Below are positions 43,410-51,871 of a stretch of DNA of 64,000 bases, one piece after another. Position numbers and translations under genes: made by a program. The DNA is taken from NCBI GenBank assembly GCA_035714365.1, contig DASTMB010000025.1:17024-81023 (forward strand). The letters are read 5' to 3'. This DNA comes from Mycobacteriales bacterium. Its GTDB lineage: Bacteria; Actinomycetota; Actinomycetes; BP-191. The notes under the pieces were generated by a model, which saw nothing but the letters and a program-made list of their open reading frames with translations, ran no database searches and had not been told where the DNA came from. How positions within the stretch are numbered: the stretch's first letter is position 1; each line of letters opens with the position of its first letter.

Positions 43410-45551
43410 ATGCGTCACCGACGAACCTCCCGCGTTGTGCTGACGGCGCTGCTCGCGTCGGCACTCGTCGTGGGAGCCGTGTCGGGTGCGTCGGCCAGTG
43501 CGGTCGGCGTCACCGGCTCGGCCGTCAACATCACGACCAGCACTACGACCAGCACCACGAGTACCACGACCACGGCGACCACGACCGCGGCCAAGACCAC
43601 CACATCGAGCACGACGAGCCAGATCACCGCCACGGTGGACTCGACCACGAGCCCGACCAGCACCACGAGTTCGGCGGGCGGCGGGCTGCCTGTGCCTTCG
43701 GTCAACGTCGAGCAGACGATCCCCGAGGTCGGCTCGCTCCCGAGCGTGGACACGAGCCATGTCACGGCGCTCCTCGGCGCGCTGCTGACCCAGCTCGTGA
43801 ACGACGCCGGGGACACCATCTGCCCCGCCGCCGGGATGAGCACGGCGACGTGCGACCAGGCATACGCCGTGGTCACCGCCATCTCGCCGTGCATCTCGCC
43901 GTTCCTCGACGACATCGCGGCGAGGTCGTCGGCGGAGTGCGGCCCGCTGGTCAACGCCTCGATCAACACGCTCCTCCGCATCTACGAGGAGGGGCTGGCG
44001 TGCGCTCTGGAGACCAACCCCGTGTGCCACCAGGCGGTCGAGACGGCGGGGGCGACGACGGCGGCGCTACTGGACTGCGTCGGTGTCGACGTCAGCCCGA
44101 CCGCGAGCGCGACCCGCGAGACGGTCGTGACCAAGAGCGCGGCGCACGCGGACCTGTGGGCGCTCTGCGGCGAGGTCGTCACCACGGGCAACGAGGTCAT
44201 CGGCCAGGCGATCACCGCCGCGACCGAGTGCGCCAACGGCAGCAACGCCCTCTGCGCGAACGCGGTCGCTACCGTCGTGGACGCGGCGAGCCAGACGCTC
44301 AAGTGCCTCGACGTGGACCCCGGCCTGACCACGGGCGGAACGAGTCTGCTCGCGGCCGACCTGACCGGGGCGTGCAAGGACGCGTTGCAGACGGGACGTG
44401 ACACGCTCGCGGCCCTGAAGGCGCTCGTGGAGGACTGCGCGAACAACCCGGACGGGACCTGCCAGCAGGCCATCGAGAACGCGTCGTACACGGCGGGGCA
44501 GATCGTCACCGAGGCGCAGGACGCCGGCTCCCAGGCGGCACGCTGCCTGACCGGCGAGGGCGACGCGACGGGGCAGTTCGTCGCGGCGTGCCAGGAGGTA
44601 CAGGACCGAATCGCGGCGGTGGTCGGGAGCCTGAACGGTCTCCACGTCGGCGCCCCCACCGACGACGAGAGCGACGTATCGGACGCGGAGGTGAGGGTCG
44701 CCAACGGCGACATCGACGTTGAGTTCACGGCGTCGCTCCGCATCCCGTTCGTCACGGCGCTGGACCCGACGACGCTGCCGGAGGTCGAGGCCGCGACCAA
44801 GACCGTCTCGATCATGGACGACGCGGGCAACGTCCTGTCCGAGTCACGGGAGACGGTCGAGACCGCCGGTAACACCGTGGACGGCTCCTGCGTCCTCAAC
44901 GGCTCCGAGCTTCAGAAGCGGGCGCTCATCGCCTACCCGCCGACGACGACGCCGCGCGAGTGGAGCGACGACGGCATCGACGCGCAGTACACGACGCACG
45001 TCTACCAGTCCAACTGGGCGCGGCCGGTGGTCGGGGTCGGCTGGACGTGGCAGGTCGAGTTCTGCCAGGTCGGGGGCGCGGAGGTCTACGACGCCTGGCG
45101 GCTGAACGCGGTCGGCAGCGGCGTCACGCAGGAGGACCCGAACACGACGCGGATCGACAAGTCGTGGAAGTCGGGCAAGGACCTCCCGACCGTCGAGGCC
45201 GAGCTCTACGCGCACGTCGGCTCGGAGAACGCGCCGGTCCAGATCGGCGGCTCGACCTCGCAGAAGGCGAACGGCGTCAACGGAGGAAGCGCGGGGACGC
45301 GGATGCCCGTCAAGGGCTTCCCGGAGATGGACCAGTTCAAGCACAACACGGCGCTCGCCCGGTGGGACAGCGTGTGCAACTGGGCCACCGCGTACTCGGC
45401 CTGCGGCTCGCGCGACTACCAGGCGACGGTGCTGCACTCGCTGTACGAGTTCCCGCGCTCCGACCCCGGCCCGAAGTACTTCGACGAGGGCTTCTACTAC
45501 AAGCGCCGCTGCACCGGCTTCAAGAGGTACACCGACTCCTGCGACACCTGA
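43410..45551 (+). CDS. Large secreted protein with Thr/Ser-rich linker and many cysteines
   Basis: This 713-residue protein has a signal peptide (VVLTALLASALVVGAVSGASA). A low-complexity Thr/Ser tract follows (about 40-90), suited to O-mannosylation or to spanning the wall. Then comes a long helical region with regularly spaced Cys (TICPAA, ATCDQA, SPCISP, AECGPL, LACALE, PVCHQA, LDCVGV and others, about 135-400). The C-terminal beta-rich half ends in RRCTGFKRYTDSCDT. The Cys-containing repeats of about 20-40 residues suggest a disulfide-stapled solenoid. No known family is recognised. It is the largest cargo gene of the island and is followed by a strong terminator. Confidence 0.78.
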   Translation: MRHRRTSRVVLTALLASALVVGAVSGASASAVGVTGSAVNITTSTTTSTTSTTTTATTTAAKTTTSSTTSQITATVDSTTSPTSTTSSAGGGLPVPSVNVEQTIPEVGSLPSVDTSHVTALLGALLTQLVNDAGDTICPAAGMSTATCDQAYAVVTAISPCISPFLDDIAARSSAECGPLVNASINTLLRIYEEGLACALETNPVCHQAVETAGATTAALLDCVGVDVSPTASATRETVVTKSAAHADLWALCGEVVTTGNEVIGQAITAATECANGSNALCANAVATVVDAASQTLKCLDVDPGLTTGGTSLLAADLTGACKDALQTGRDTLAALKALVEDCANNPDGTCQQAIENASYTAGQIVTEAQDAGSQAARCLTGEGDATGQFVAACQEVQDRIAAVVGSLNGLHVGAPTDDESDVSDAEVRVANGDIDVEFTASLRIPFVTALDPTTLPEVEAATKTVSIMDDAGNVLSESRETVETAGNTVDGSCVLNGSELQKRALIAYPPTTTPREWSDDGIDAQYTTHVYQSNWARPVVGVGWTWQVEFCQVGGAEVYDAWRLNAVGSGVTQEDPNTTRIDKSWKSGKDLPTVEAELYAHVGSENAPVQIGGSTSQKANGVNGGSAGTRMPVKGFPEMDQFKHNTALARWDSVCNWATAYSACGSRDYQATVLHSLYEFPRSDPGPKYFDEGFYYKRRCTGFKRYTDSCDT

Positions 45552-45559
45552 TCCATCAT

Positions 45560-45595
45560 GCGGGGGCGTCATCCGCTCGCGGGTGACGCCCCCGC
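45560..45595 (+). terminator. Terminator hairpin after the large secreted protein
   Basis: GCGGGGGCGTCA (45560-45571) pairs perfectly with 45584-45595 across a 12-nt loop. It starts 8 nt after the stop codon. Confidence 0.7.
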
Positions 45596-45623
45596 ACCAT
45601 CGGCCCATGTTCGGAAGGACGCC

Positions 45624-46568
45624 ATGACGCCCCGGACGCGGCCCATCGCCGCCGCTCTCGCACTTGTCACTGTCGCTGTCGCTGTCGCTGTCGGCGTCCG
45701 CGTTCGCTCATCGGGTTCCGCCCCGCGACGGCCAGCGCCGAGCGCGGGTCCGGCCTGTCGCCGGCTTCCGCGAACCTCGGCCTACGCATTGACGGGCGAA
45801 AGTGTCTACAAGGCGGTCCTGCGTCCGCTCGACCTGTGCCCGCCCCGGTTGGGGGCACCGATCCTTGCCCCGGCAGAAGAACAGCAGATGTCCTGGCTTA
45901 CCGGGAGCGGCGAACGTGCCGTCGTGGCGGACTTCAGTTCGGGCAGCGACCGCCTGGCACTTGTCACTCCCGATGGTCTCGCCGCCATACCCGGACTCGG
46001 TAACCCGGTAGGGCACTCCCCGGCCCTCGCGTCGGACGGCCGTCTGGCTTTCGCTGACCAACAGCCGGGCAAGAGCGGACCGCAATTCCGCCTACGGATG
46101 TTCGACCCGGCGTCAACCAAGACCACCACGCTTCTCACTCTCACAACGCCACCGTCAAACCTGGCCTGGGGACCTGACGGGCAACTCGCGCTGATCGCGG
46201 ACACAGGAAGCGATGGCGCGCACCTTCTCGTTCTTGACGTGGCCGACGCGAAGGCCCGGAGGGTCGCGGACCTGCCGCGTGAGGCGGTCTCGGTGCTGTG
46301 GGCTTCCTGGGGCGGCTTCGTCGTCGTGCTGTCGTCCGGTGGCGACCCGACCACGGCGCACGCGGTTGTCCTCAACGCTTCCGGCAAGCAAGTGGCGGAG
46401 GTTGCGCGCGAATGGCGACCTCTCGGCTTGATGGACGACGGCGCACTGATCGCCGCGAACGCGTCAGGCGAGCTTTTCCGCCTCGCCGCACCCACCTACG
46501 ACGTATCCGAGTCGTTCGGCTCGTCCGCGTTCACCGGGACGGACGCGATATGGCAGGTCGTCACCTGA
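45624..46568 (+). CDS. Secreted or lipid-free anchored beta-propeller-like protein
   Basis: This 314-residue protein has an N-terminal hydrophobic segment (AAALALVTVAVAVAVGVRV), which is either a signal or an anchor, and then a series of WD40/PD40-like blades: LALVTPDGLAAIPGL, ALASDGRLAFADQQ, LRMFDPASTKTTTLLTL, LAWGPDGQLALIAD and LLVLDVADAKARRVADLP. It resembles propeller sensor domains found outside the membrane. The ATG at 45624 has GGAAGG 6 nt upstream. An earlier ATG in frame would put the terminator hairpin inside the gene. Confidence 0.72.
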   Translation: MTPRTRPIAAALALVTVAVAVAVGVRVRSSGSAPRRPAPSAGPACRRLPRTSAYALTGESVYKAVLRPLDLCPPRLGAPILAPAEEQQMSWLTGSGERAVVADFSSGSDRLALVTPDGLAAIPGLGNPVGHSPALASDGRLAFADQQPGKSGPQFRLRMFDPASTKTTTLLTLTTPPSNLAWGPDGQLALIADTGSDGAHLLVLDVADAKARRVADLPREAVSVLWASWGGFVVVLSSGGDPTTAHAVVLNASGKQVAEVAREWRPLGLMDDGALIAANASGELFRLAAPTYDVSESFGSSAFTGTDAIWQVVT

Positions 46569-46596
46569 CCGGCAGGAAGGCACAAGCGGGCCGCGA

Positions 46597-47397
46597 ATGG
46601 AAACGCCTATGCGACAACGGGTGTACGGAGCGACGGCGGCGCTAGCGCTGGCGTCGTGCGCGTTCGCCGTGCCCGCAAGCGCCGCACAGGTGCGCTGGCT
46701 GACCATCCGCGCCGACCGATCTGCCTCCACGACAGTCCGCCTGTCGCGCTCGACCGTGCTCTACCTCGGTGAGCCCGGCGACGACGGCCCGGTCGTGCAG
46801 ATCAGCGGGGGCGGCAAGGCGGCGGGCTTCCTACTGACGCCGACCGACCATCCAGCCGAATCAGTCGGCCAACTCTCGCTCACGGACGAACGCGGCCAGA
46901 CCCGCTACAGCCTGGGCGACGAACGGCAACCGATCCCCTCCGGGACGTACCTCCTGCGCGTGATCGCGGAGTCGTCACCCGTCGTCGTGCGCGTTCCGGT
47001 CTCGGGGGCGTCCGCGTCCTGGCGCGCGACCAAGCGGATCAGCACGTCGCGGGCCGAGGCTGTGTGGGACACACCGGCTGGCGCGGTCGTCCTTGGCGGC
47101 GCTGACGTGACCTTGCCGCCGTCGTCACTCGCCCTGTTCGTCCTTCGCTACGAGGCGAACGGGATGGGTGAAAACCGCACGGTCTGCCTGACGCATCGGC
47201 TCGGCATCTGCGGGCCGAACGAGGGCGCATGGCTCGCCGCGAGCGGCATCGAGCGGACGTTCCCCGTCGTGGCGCGGTCGGCGGGGTTCGGCGTCTTTGC
47301 GGACCGCCCCGCGTCCGGGTCATTCACGGCGCGTTGGAAGATCAGCGCGAAGGGGCTAGCCGCCCAACCGTCCGCGTTCGCCTTCGTCGTGGGCTGA
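46597..47397 (+). CDS. Secreted protein of unknown function at the right end of the island
   Basis: This 266-residue protein has signal peptide VYGATAALALASCAFAVPASA and a beta-rich mature part (VRWLTIRADRSASTTVRLSRSTVLYLGEPGDDGPVVQISGG). Two Cys lie in TVCLTHRLGICGPNEG. It follows the propeller gene by 28 bp and is probably co-transcribed with it. No family is recognised. A second ATG four codons in is also possible. Confidence 0.72.
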   Translation: METPMRQRVYGATAALALASCAFAVPASAAQVRWLTIRADRSASTTVRLSRSTVLYLGEPGDDGPVVQISGGGKAAGFLLTPTDHPAESVGQLSLTDERGQTRYSLGDERQPIPSGTYLLRVIAESSPVVVRVPVSGASASWRATKRISTSRAEAVWDTPAGAVVLGGADVTLPPSSLALFVLRYEANGMGENRTVCLTHRLGICGPNEGAWLAASGIERTFPVVARSAGFGVFADRPASGSFTARWKISAKGLAAQPSAFAFVVG

Positions 47398-47411
47398 CGC
47401 CGCCGATCGTT

Positions 47412-47441
47412 GGGCCGCACCTGGGCCGCAACCGGGCCGCA
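47412..47441 (+). repeat. Right-end GGGCCGCA direct repeats, arm-type sites
   Basis: Three perfect GGGCCGCA octamers start at 47412, 47423 and 47434, exactly 11 bp apart, in the same orientation as those near the left end. They lie about 100 bp inside the right attachment core. Confidence 0.65.
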
Positions 47442-47538
47442 AACGATGTGATCCGACGTGATGCGGCGGGATGGGAAAGGGCAGGCCACCGTGCTTGCGC
47501 GGGCGGGTGCCGCCCTCCGATCCAGGCTCCTCAACGGA

Positions 47539-47576
47539 TTAGGAAACCGTTGCTCTATCCCCTGAGCTACGGGGGC
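47539..47576 (-). pseudogene. Stranded 5' half of the original tRNA-Arg(CCT), right attachment site
   Basis: On the minus strand this reads GCCCCCGTAGCTCAGGGG and continues to the anticodon loop, then leaves tRNA sequence after CCTAA. The segment 47539-47571 is the 33-bp attR core identical to attL. The GCCCCCG acceptor half pairs perfectly with the CGGGGGC that remains at the left end, which shows the two halves were once one gene. Confidence 0.88.
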
Positions 47577-47590
47577 GCTCGCCTGCCGCG

Positions 47591-49156
47591 CTAGCTGCGG
47601 TAGACGTAGACCGGCATCCCGATCTGGAGCATCGAGAACATCCGGTTCATGGCCGGGACGGTGATCCGGATGCAGCCGTGGCTCGCCGGGTAGAACGGCA
47701 CCGAGCCGTTGCCGTGGATCGCGTAGCCGCCCTGCGCGAAGTACGCCGGCCGCCACAGCTCGCCGAGCCGGCTGACCCGCATCCCGTCGATCTTGTGGAA
47801 GATCCGGAACGAGCCGGTCGGCGTGACCGCGCGCTGCGTCTCGCCGTCGACCGTGAACAGCTGGCCGGAGCCGGACGAGATGTCGAGGATGCGCAGCACG
47901 GTGCCGGCGCGGCCGTAGTAGAGGACCTGGCGGGTGAGGTCGGCCTCGATCCACGAGCCGGACTGCTTGTACCGGAGCGGCGGCGCGACCGGGTTGGCCA
48001 GCCGGGCGTGGGTGAGGGTGTCGACGGCGCCGGTGACCGGAAGCCGGTTGACCTTCTGGAACGCCGCCGTCGCGTGCACGGTGTCGAAGCCGAAGTAGCC
48101 GTTGGCGATGCCGACGTCGTAGTGCAGCGCGGCGAGGCGGCGCTGCACCGCGAGCACGTCGGCGCCGCTCATGCCGGCGCGCAGCGTGCGGGGGACGACC
48201 GTGATGCCGAACTTCGTCGTCACGGCGGCGGCGTGGTCGGAGTCGGCGCTCTTCGCGAACCGGAAGACCCGCGTGCCGACGGTCGAGGACGTGATGGCGA
48301 ACGTCGCGGTGCTGGTCGAGGAGAGCACCCGCGAGGCGACGCCGGACCAGCCCTTGCTGGTCCAGAGCTGGAGGCTGACGAGCTGGCCCGCGTGGTTGGG
48401 GGTGACGGTCAGGGTCGCGACGGAGGGGACGTTCTGCTCGACGGCGTAGGCGCTGATGCGCGCGCCGAGCCGCGGCCGGACGAGCGTCGTCAGCGTCGCG
48501 CTCTTGCTGTCGTTGAGGACCGGGTTCGGCGGGTGCGCGAGGTACCACTGGGTGTTCTTGCCGAGCGGGAGCGACGTGTAGGTCGCGATGCCGGTGGCGT
48601 TGGTCTTGAGGCGGTAGACGCGGCTGAAGTCGCTCTGGCCGGCGACCTTCCGGTAGACGTCGACCGGCTCGCCCTCCAGGCCTTCCTTGGTGTCCGCGCG
48701 GCGCAGGCTGGCGGTGAGGGTGACGGTGCCGCCGTACGTGACGCCGGGCCGCGACGCGAGCGCGGCGAGCGTGGTGGACAGCGCGGGGACCGGCGACGAC
48801 GTGATCGACGACGGGTCGGACAGGTCGCCGGCGGTGTTGCGGGTGAAGACCGCGAAGCCGTACGACGTGCCGTTGGCGAGCCCGGTGACGACCGTGCTCG
48901 TCGCGGGCGCGGCGACCTCCTTGGCGGTGCCGTCGGCGGCGCCGGTGGGGACCGCGCCCTCCTTGACGACGATCGTCACGCCGGCCAGGTCGGCGTCGGC
49001 CGGGTTGGTCCAGCGCAGCGTCACCTGGCTGTCGGCGGGCGTCGCCGTGAGACCCGTGACCGGGGTCGGCGGGGCGGCGGCGTACGCCGGGGCGGCGAGG
49101 GACAGGACGGCCGCGGCGACGCTCGCGGCCAGCAGAGACGCGGATGCGCGGGCCAT
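47591..49156 (-). CDS. Secreted L,D-transpeptidase with FN3 and peptidoglycan-binding domains
   Basis: This 521-residue protein has a signal peptide, then an FN3-like domain (about 33-125: PVTGLTATPADSQVTLRWTNP). A beta-rich segment follows, then a PG_binding_1 module (about 335-395: LRAGMSGADVLAVQRRLAALHYDVGI). The C-terminal YkuD catalytic domain has the nucleophile Cys in YPASHGCIRITVPAMNRMF, with IHGN upstream. It crosslinks peptidoglycan stems by 3-3 bonds. The ATG is used; a GTG two codons earlier is possible. Its stop lies just 20 bp outside the island's right attachment site. Confidence 0.93.
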   Translation of the reverse strand: MARASASLLAASVAAAVLSLAAPAYAAAPPTPVTGLTATPADSQVTLRWTNPADADLAGVTIVVKEGAVPTGAADGTAKEVAAPATSTVVTGLANGTSYGFAVFTRNTAGDLSDPSSITSSPVPALSTTLAALASRPGVTYGGTVTLTASLRRADTKEGLEGEPVDVYRKVAGQSDFSRVYRLKTNATGIATYTSLPLGKNTQWYLAHPPNPVLNDSKSATLTTLVRPRLGARISAYAVEQNVPSVATLTVTPNHAGQLVSLQLWTSKGWSGVASRVLSSTSTATFAITSSTVGTRVFRFAKSADSDHAAAVTTKFGITVVPRTLRAGMSGADVLAVQRRLAALHYDVGIANGYFGFDTVHATAAFQKVNRLPVTGAVDTLTHARLANPVAPPLRYKQSGSWIEADLTRQVLYYGRAGTVLRILDISSGSGQLFTVDGETQRAVTPTGSFRIFHKIDGMRVSRLGELWRPAYFAQGGYAIHGNGSVPFYPASHGCIRITVPAMNRMFSMLQIGMPVYVYRS

Positions 49157-49390
49157 GAGCACGGGAGTCTAGTCGGGCTTGGCGAGACCCGACCCTGCTT
49201 CGCCGAGTCCAGCCGCCGACCAGCCGCGTTGAACCCCACGATCGCGCTGCGCGCGACCGCGGGGACCCCCAACTGCGTTCTCCGCCACCCGCGGGCACAC
49301 CAGCCCGCGGGTGCCCTGCGGCCTTGCCGGATCGACGCCTGGCTCTCGGCTCGCGACGGGCCGGGCCTCACCAAGCCCGACCCCGCCAGG

Positions 49391-49396
49391 TAGGCT
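49391..49396 (+). promoter_or_regulatory. -10 box for the CBS-domain gene
   Basis: TAGGCT lies 31 nt before the GTG at 49428. The implied leader of about 25 nt carries the AAAGGAG ribosome site. Confidence 0.4.
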
Positions 49397-49427
49397 CGGC
49401 GGCCCCGGTCCCGAAAGGAGCCCCGAC

Positions 49428-49889
49428 GTGCGCGTGGCCGACATCATGACGAGCGCCAGCGTCACGGAGTCGCCGGCGGACTCGCTGCGGTCCGCGGCCG
49501 AGACGATGTGGCGGCAGCAGACGGGGTCGCTGCTCGTGATGGACGGCGACGACCTCGTCGGCATCATCACCGAGCGCGACGTGATGAAGGCGGTCGCGCA
49601 GGAGCGCGACGTGGAGCAGACGCCGGTCAGCGAGGTGATGACCCGCGACGTCCTCACGATCACGCCCGACACGTCCGCGCACGAGGCGGCGCGGCACATG
49701 GCGTCGCGCTGGATCCGCCACCTCCCGGTGGTCGAGGGCGGGCGCGTCGTGGGGGTCGTGTCGCAGCGCGACCTGGTCGGCGTGTTCGCGGCGTTGCAGA
49801 AGGACCCGGAGGGCGGCGCGGAGCTGTCCAGCGACTCGCTCGTGCGCGAGCTCCGGCTGGCCCGCATCGAGCAAGGCGACCTTGACTGA
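49428..49889 (+). CDS. Tandem CBS-domain protein
   Basis: This 153-residue cytosolic protein is two CBS motifs, about 5-60 (VADIMTSASVTESPADSLRSA...LVGIITERDVM) and 68-122 (VSEVMTRDVLTITPDTSAHEA...VVGVVSQRDLVGV), with a short charged tail. Such proteins bind adenine nucleotides and act as energy or redox sensors. The GTG start has AAAGGAG 7 nt upstream. The next, very small gene overlaps its 3' end by 8 bases. Confidence 0.9.
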   Translation: MRVADIMTSASVTESPADSLRSAAETMWRQQTGSLLVMDGDDLVGIITERDVMKAVAQERDVEQTPVSEVMTRDVLTITPDTSAHEAARHMASRWIRHLPVVEGGRVVGVVSQRDLVGVFAALQKDPEGGAELSSDSLVRELRLARIEQGDLD

Positions 49890-50007
49890 GCCGACGCTGC
49901 CGCCGGCGCCGGACGACAGCGACGTCGGCTGGGGTGACGACACCCCCACCGACGACGAGGGGCTGCGCCGGCTGCTGGACGAACGCCCGCCGCACCACGA
50001 CCGCTGA
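49882..50007 (+). CDS. Small acidic protein (41 residues)
   Basis: This peptide starts at a TTG inside the end of the CBS gene and reads MTEPTLPPAPDDSDVGWGDD, then a charged segment ending LLDERPPHHDR. The DVGWGxx...RLLxERPPHHD layout recurs in short actinobacterial proteins of unknown function. AAGGCGA precedes the TTG. The overlap suggests translation coupled to the CBS protein. It is short, so the call rests on composition and the conserved ending. Confidence 0.6.
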   Translation: MTEPTLPPAPDDSDVGWGDDTPTDDEGLRRLLDERPPHHDR

Positions 50008-50141
50008 CCCGCTTGTGGCGGACCGGTGACAGTGGGCTAGCGGGGAGGGGACAGCACGCCGGAAACCGGAAATCGGCCGGTGCTCCCCGCGTGTACCGCG
50101 CATCGACCCAACCAGGGTCCGAGGCTCGAAAGGAGCTTCTG

Positions 50142-51299
<1,158 letters not shown>

Positions 51300-51316
51300 G
51301 TCCGGACGAGAACGTC

Positions 51317-51352
51317 GCGGCCCGTCCTTGCGTGCGTGCGGGGACGGGCCGC
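51317..51352. terminator. Bidirectional terminator hairpin
   Basis: GCGGCCCGTCC (51317-51327) pairs perfectly with 51342-51352. It stands between the protease stop and the convergent mscL stop, and outer bases GAACG/CGTTC can extend it. Confidence 0.7.
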
Positions 51353-51374
51353 GGCTCGTTCCGGGAAGGCCGGG

Positions 51375-51812
51375 TCAGGCGGTCTGCTCGACGGTGCAGA
51401 ACGCGCACCGGGTCGCCGCGACCGGGATCGACGACAGGCACTCCGGGCAGTCCTTGGTGGTCGACTCGACGTCCGGCTCCGTCTTACGCCGCGCCATGAG
51501 CGCGTTGACCGGCCGGACGACGAGGAAGTAGAGGACGGCTGCAGTGATGAGGAACGTGATGAGCGCGGTGAGCACGCGCCCGTACTGGAGGACGCTGCCG
51601 GCCTTGACCTCGCCGTCCTTGACCGTGCACGGGCCCTTGAGGCAGGCGTCGAGGGTGTCGAAGTTCTTGTTCCCGAACAGCCCGATGAGCGGGCTGATGA
51701 CGCCTTCGGTGAACGTCGACACGACCGCGGCGAACGCCGCGCCGATGACGACGCCGATCGCGAGGTCCACGACGTTGCCGCGCAGGATGAACGCCTTGAA
51801 GTCCTTGAGCAC
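51375..51812 (-). CDS. mscL: Large-conductance mechanosensitive channel with C-terminal zinc ribbon
   Basis: This 145-residue protein has the MscL pore helix after an N-terminal amphipath (LKDFKAFILRGNVVDLAIGVVIGAAFAAVVSTF), a periplasmic loop and a second helix (ALITFLITAAVLYFLVV). The C-terminal tail, unlike classical MscL, ends with CPEC...CAFC, a four-Cys zinc-ribbon that some actinobacterial MscL proteins carry. It releases solutes on hypo-osmotic shock. The GTG start has GGAGGAGG upstream. Confidence 0.95.
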   Translation of the reverse strand: MLKDFKAFILRGNVVDLAIGVVIGAAFAAVVSTFTEGVISPLIGLFGNKNFDTLDACLKGPCTVKDGEVKAGSVLQYGRVLTALITFLITAAVLYFLVVRPVNALMARRKTEPDVESTTKDCPECLSSIPVAATRCAFCTVEQTA

Positions 51813-51858
51813 CGCTGCCTCCTCCGTTGGCTGCGCCCAACCTGTCACAGCCGGTCGG

Positions 51859-51864
51859 TAGGGT
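51859..51864 (+). promoter_or_regulatory. -10 box of a leaderless promoter for tldD
   Basis: TAGGGT ends 7 nt before the ATG at 51872, and no ribosome site is present. Confidence 0.6.
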
Positions 51865-51871
51865 CGTTCCC

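Larger units (their letters stand above)
36719..47571. mobile_element. Genomic island of about 10.8 kb integrated in tRNA-Arg(CCT)
   Basis: The region is bounded by 33-bp direct repeats that come from a tRNA-Arg gene. The left copy is part of an intact tRNA; the right copy is a stranded 5' half. Inside, codon use is visibly less GC-saturated than in the flanks. It holds a second tRNA-Arg(CCT), two sigma-like membrane proteins, about eight secreted proteins and a helical protein pair. Direct GGGCCGCA repeats lie near both ends. No integrase, excisionase, relaxase, replication or phage gene is recognised, so it is either immobile or moved by an enzyme encoded elsewhere. Confidence 0.82.

Noticed and set aside
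43530..43680. Repetitive ACC/ACG-rich tract that could suggest a tandem or CRISPR-like repeat
   Set aside because: There is no repeat/spacer structure. It simply encodes the Thr/Ser-rich linker of the secreted protein.
36982..47538. Search for an integrase or excisionase in the island, including short and minus-strand frames
   Set aside because: No R-H-R-Y or serine-recombinase pattern was recognised in any frame with sensible codon use. The longest proteins are the sigma-like and secreted ones.
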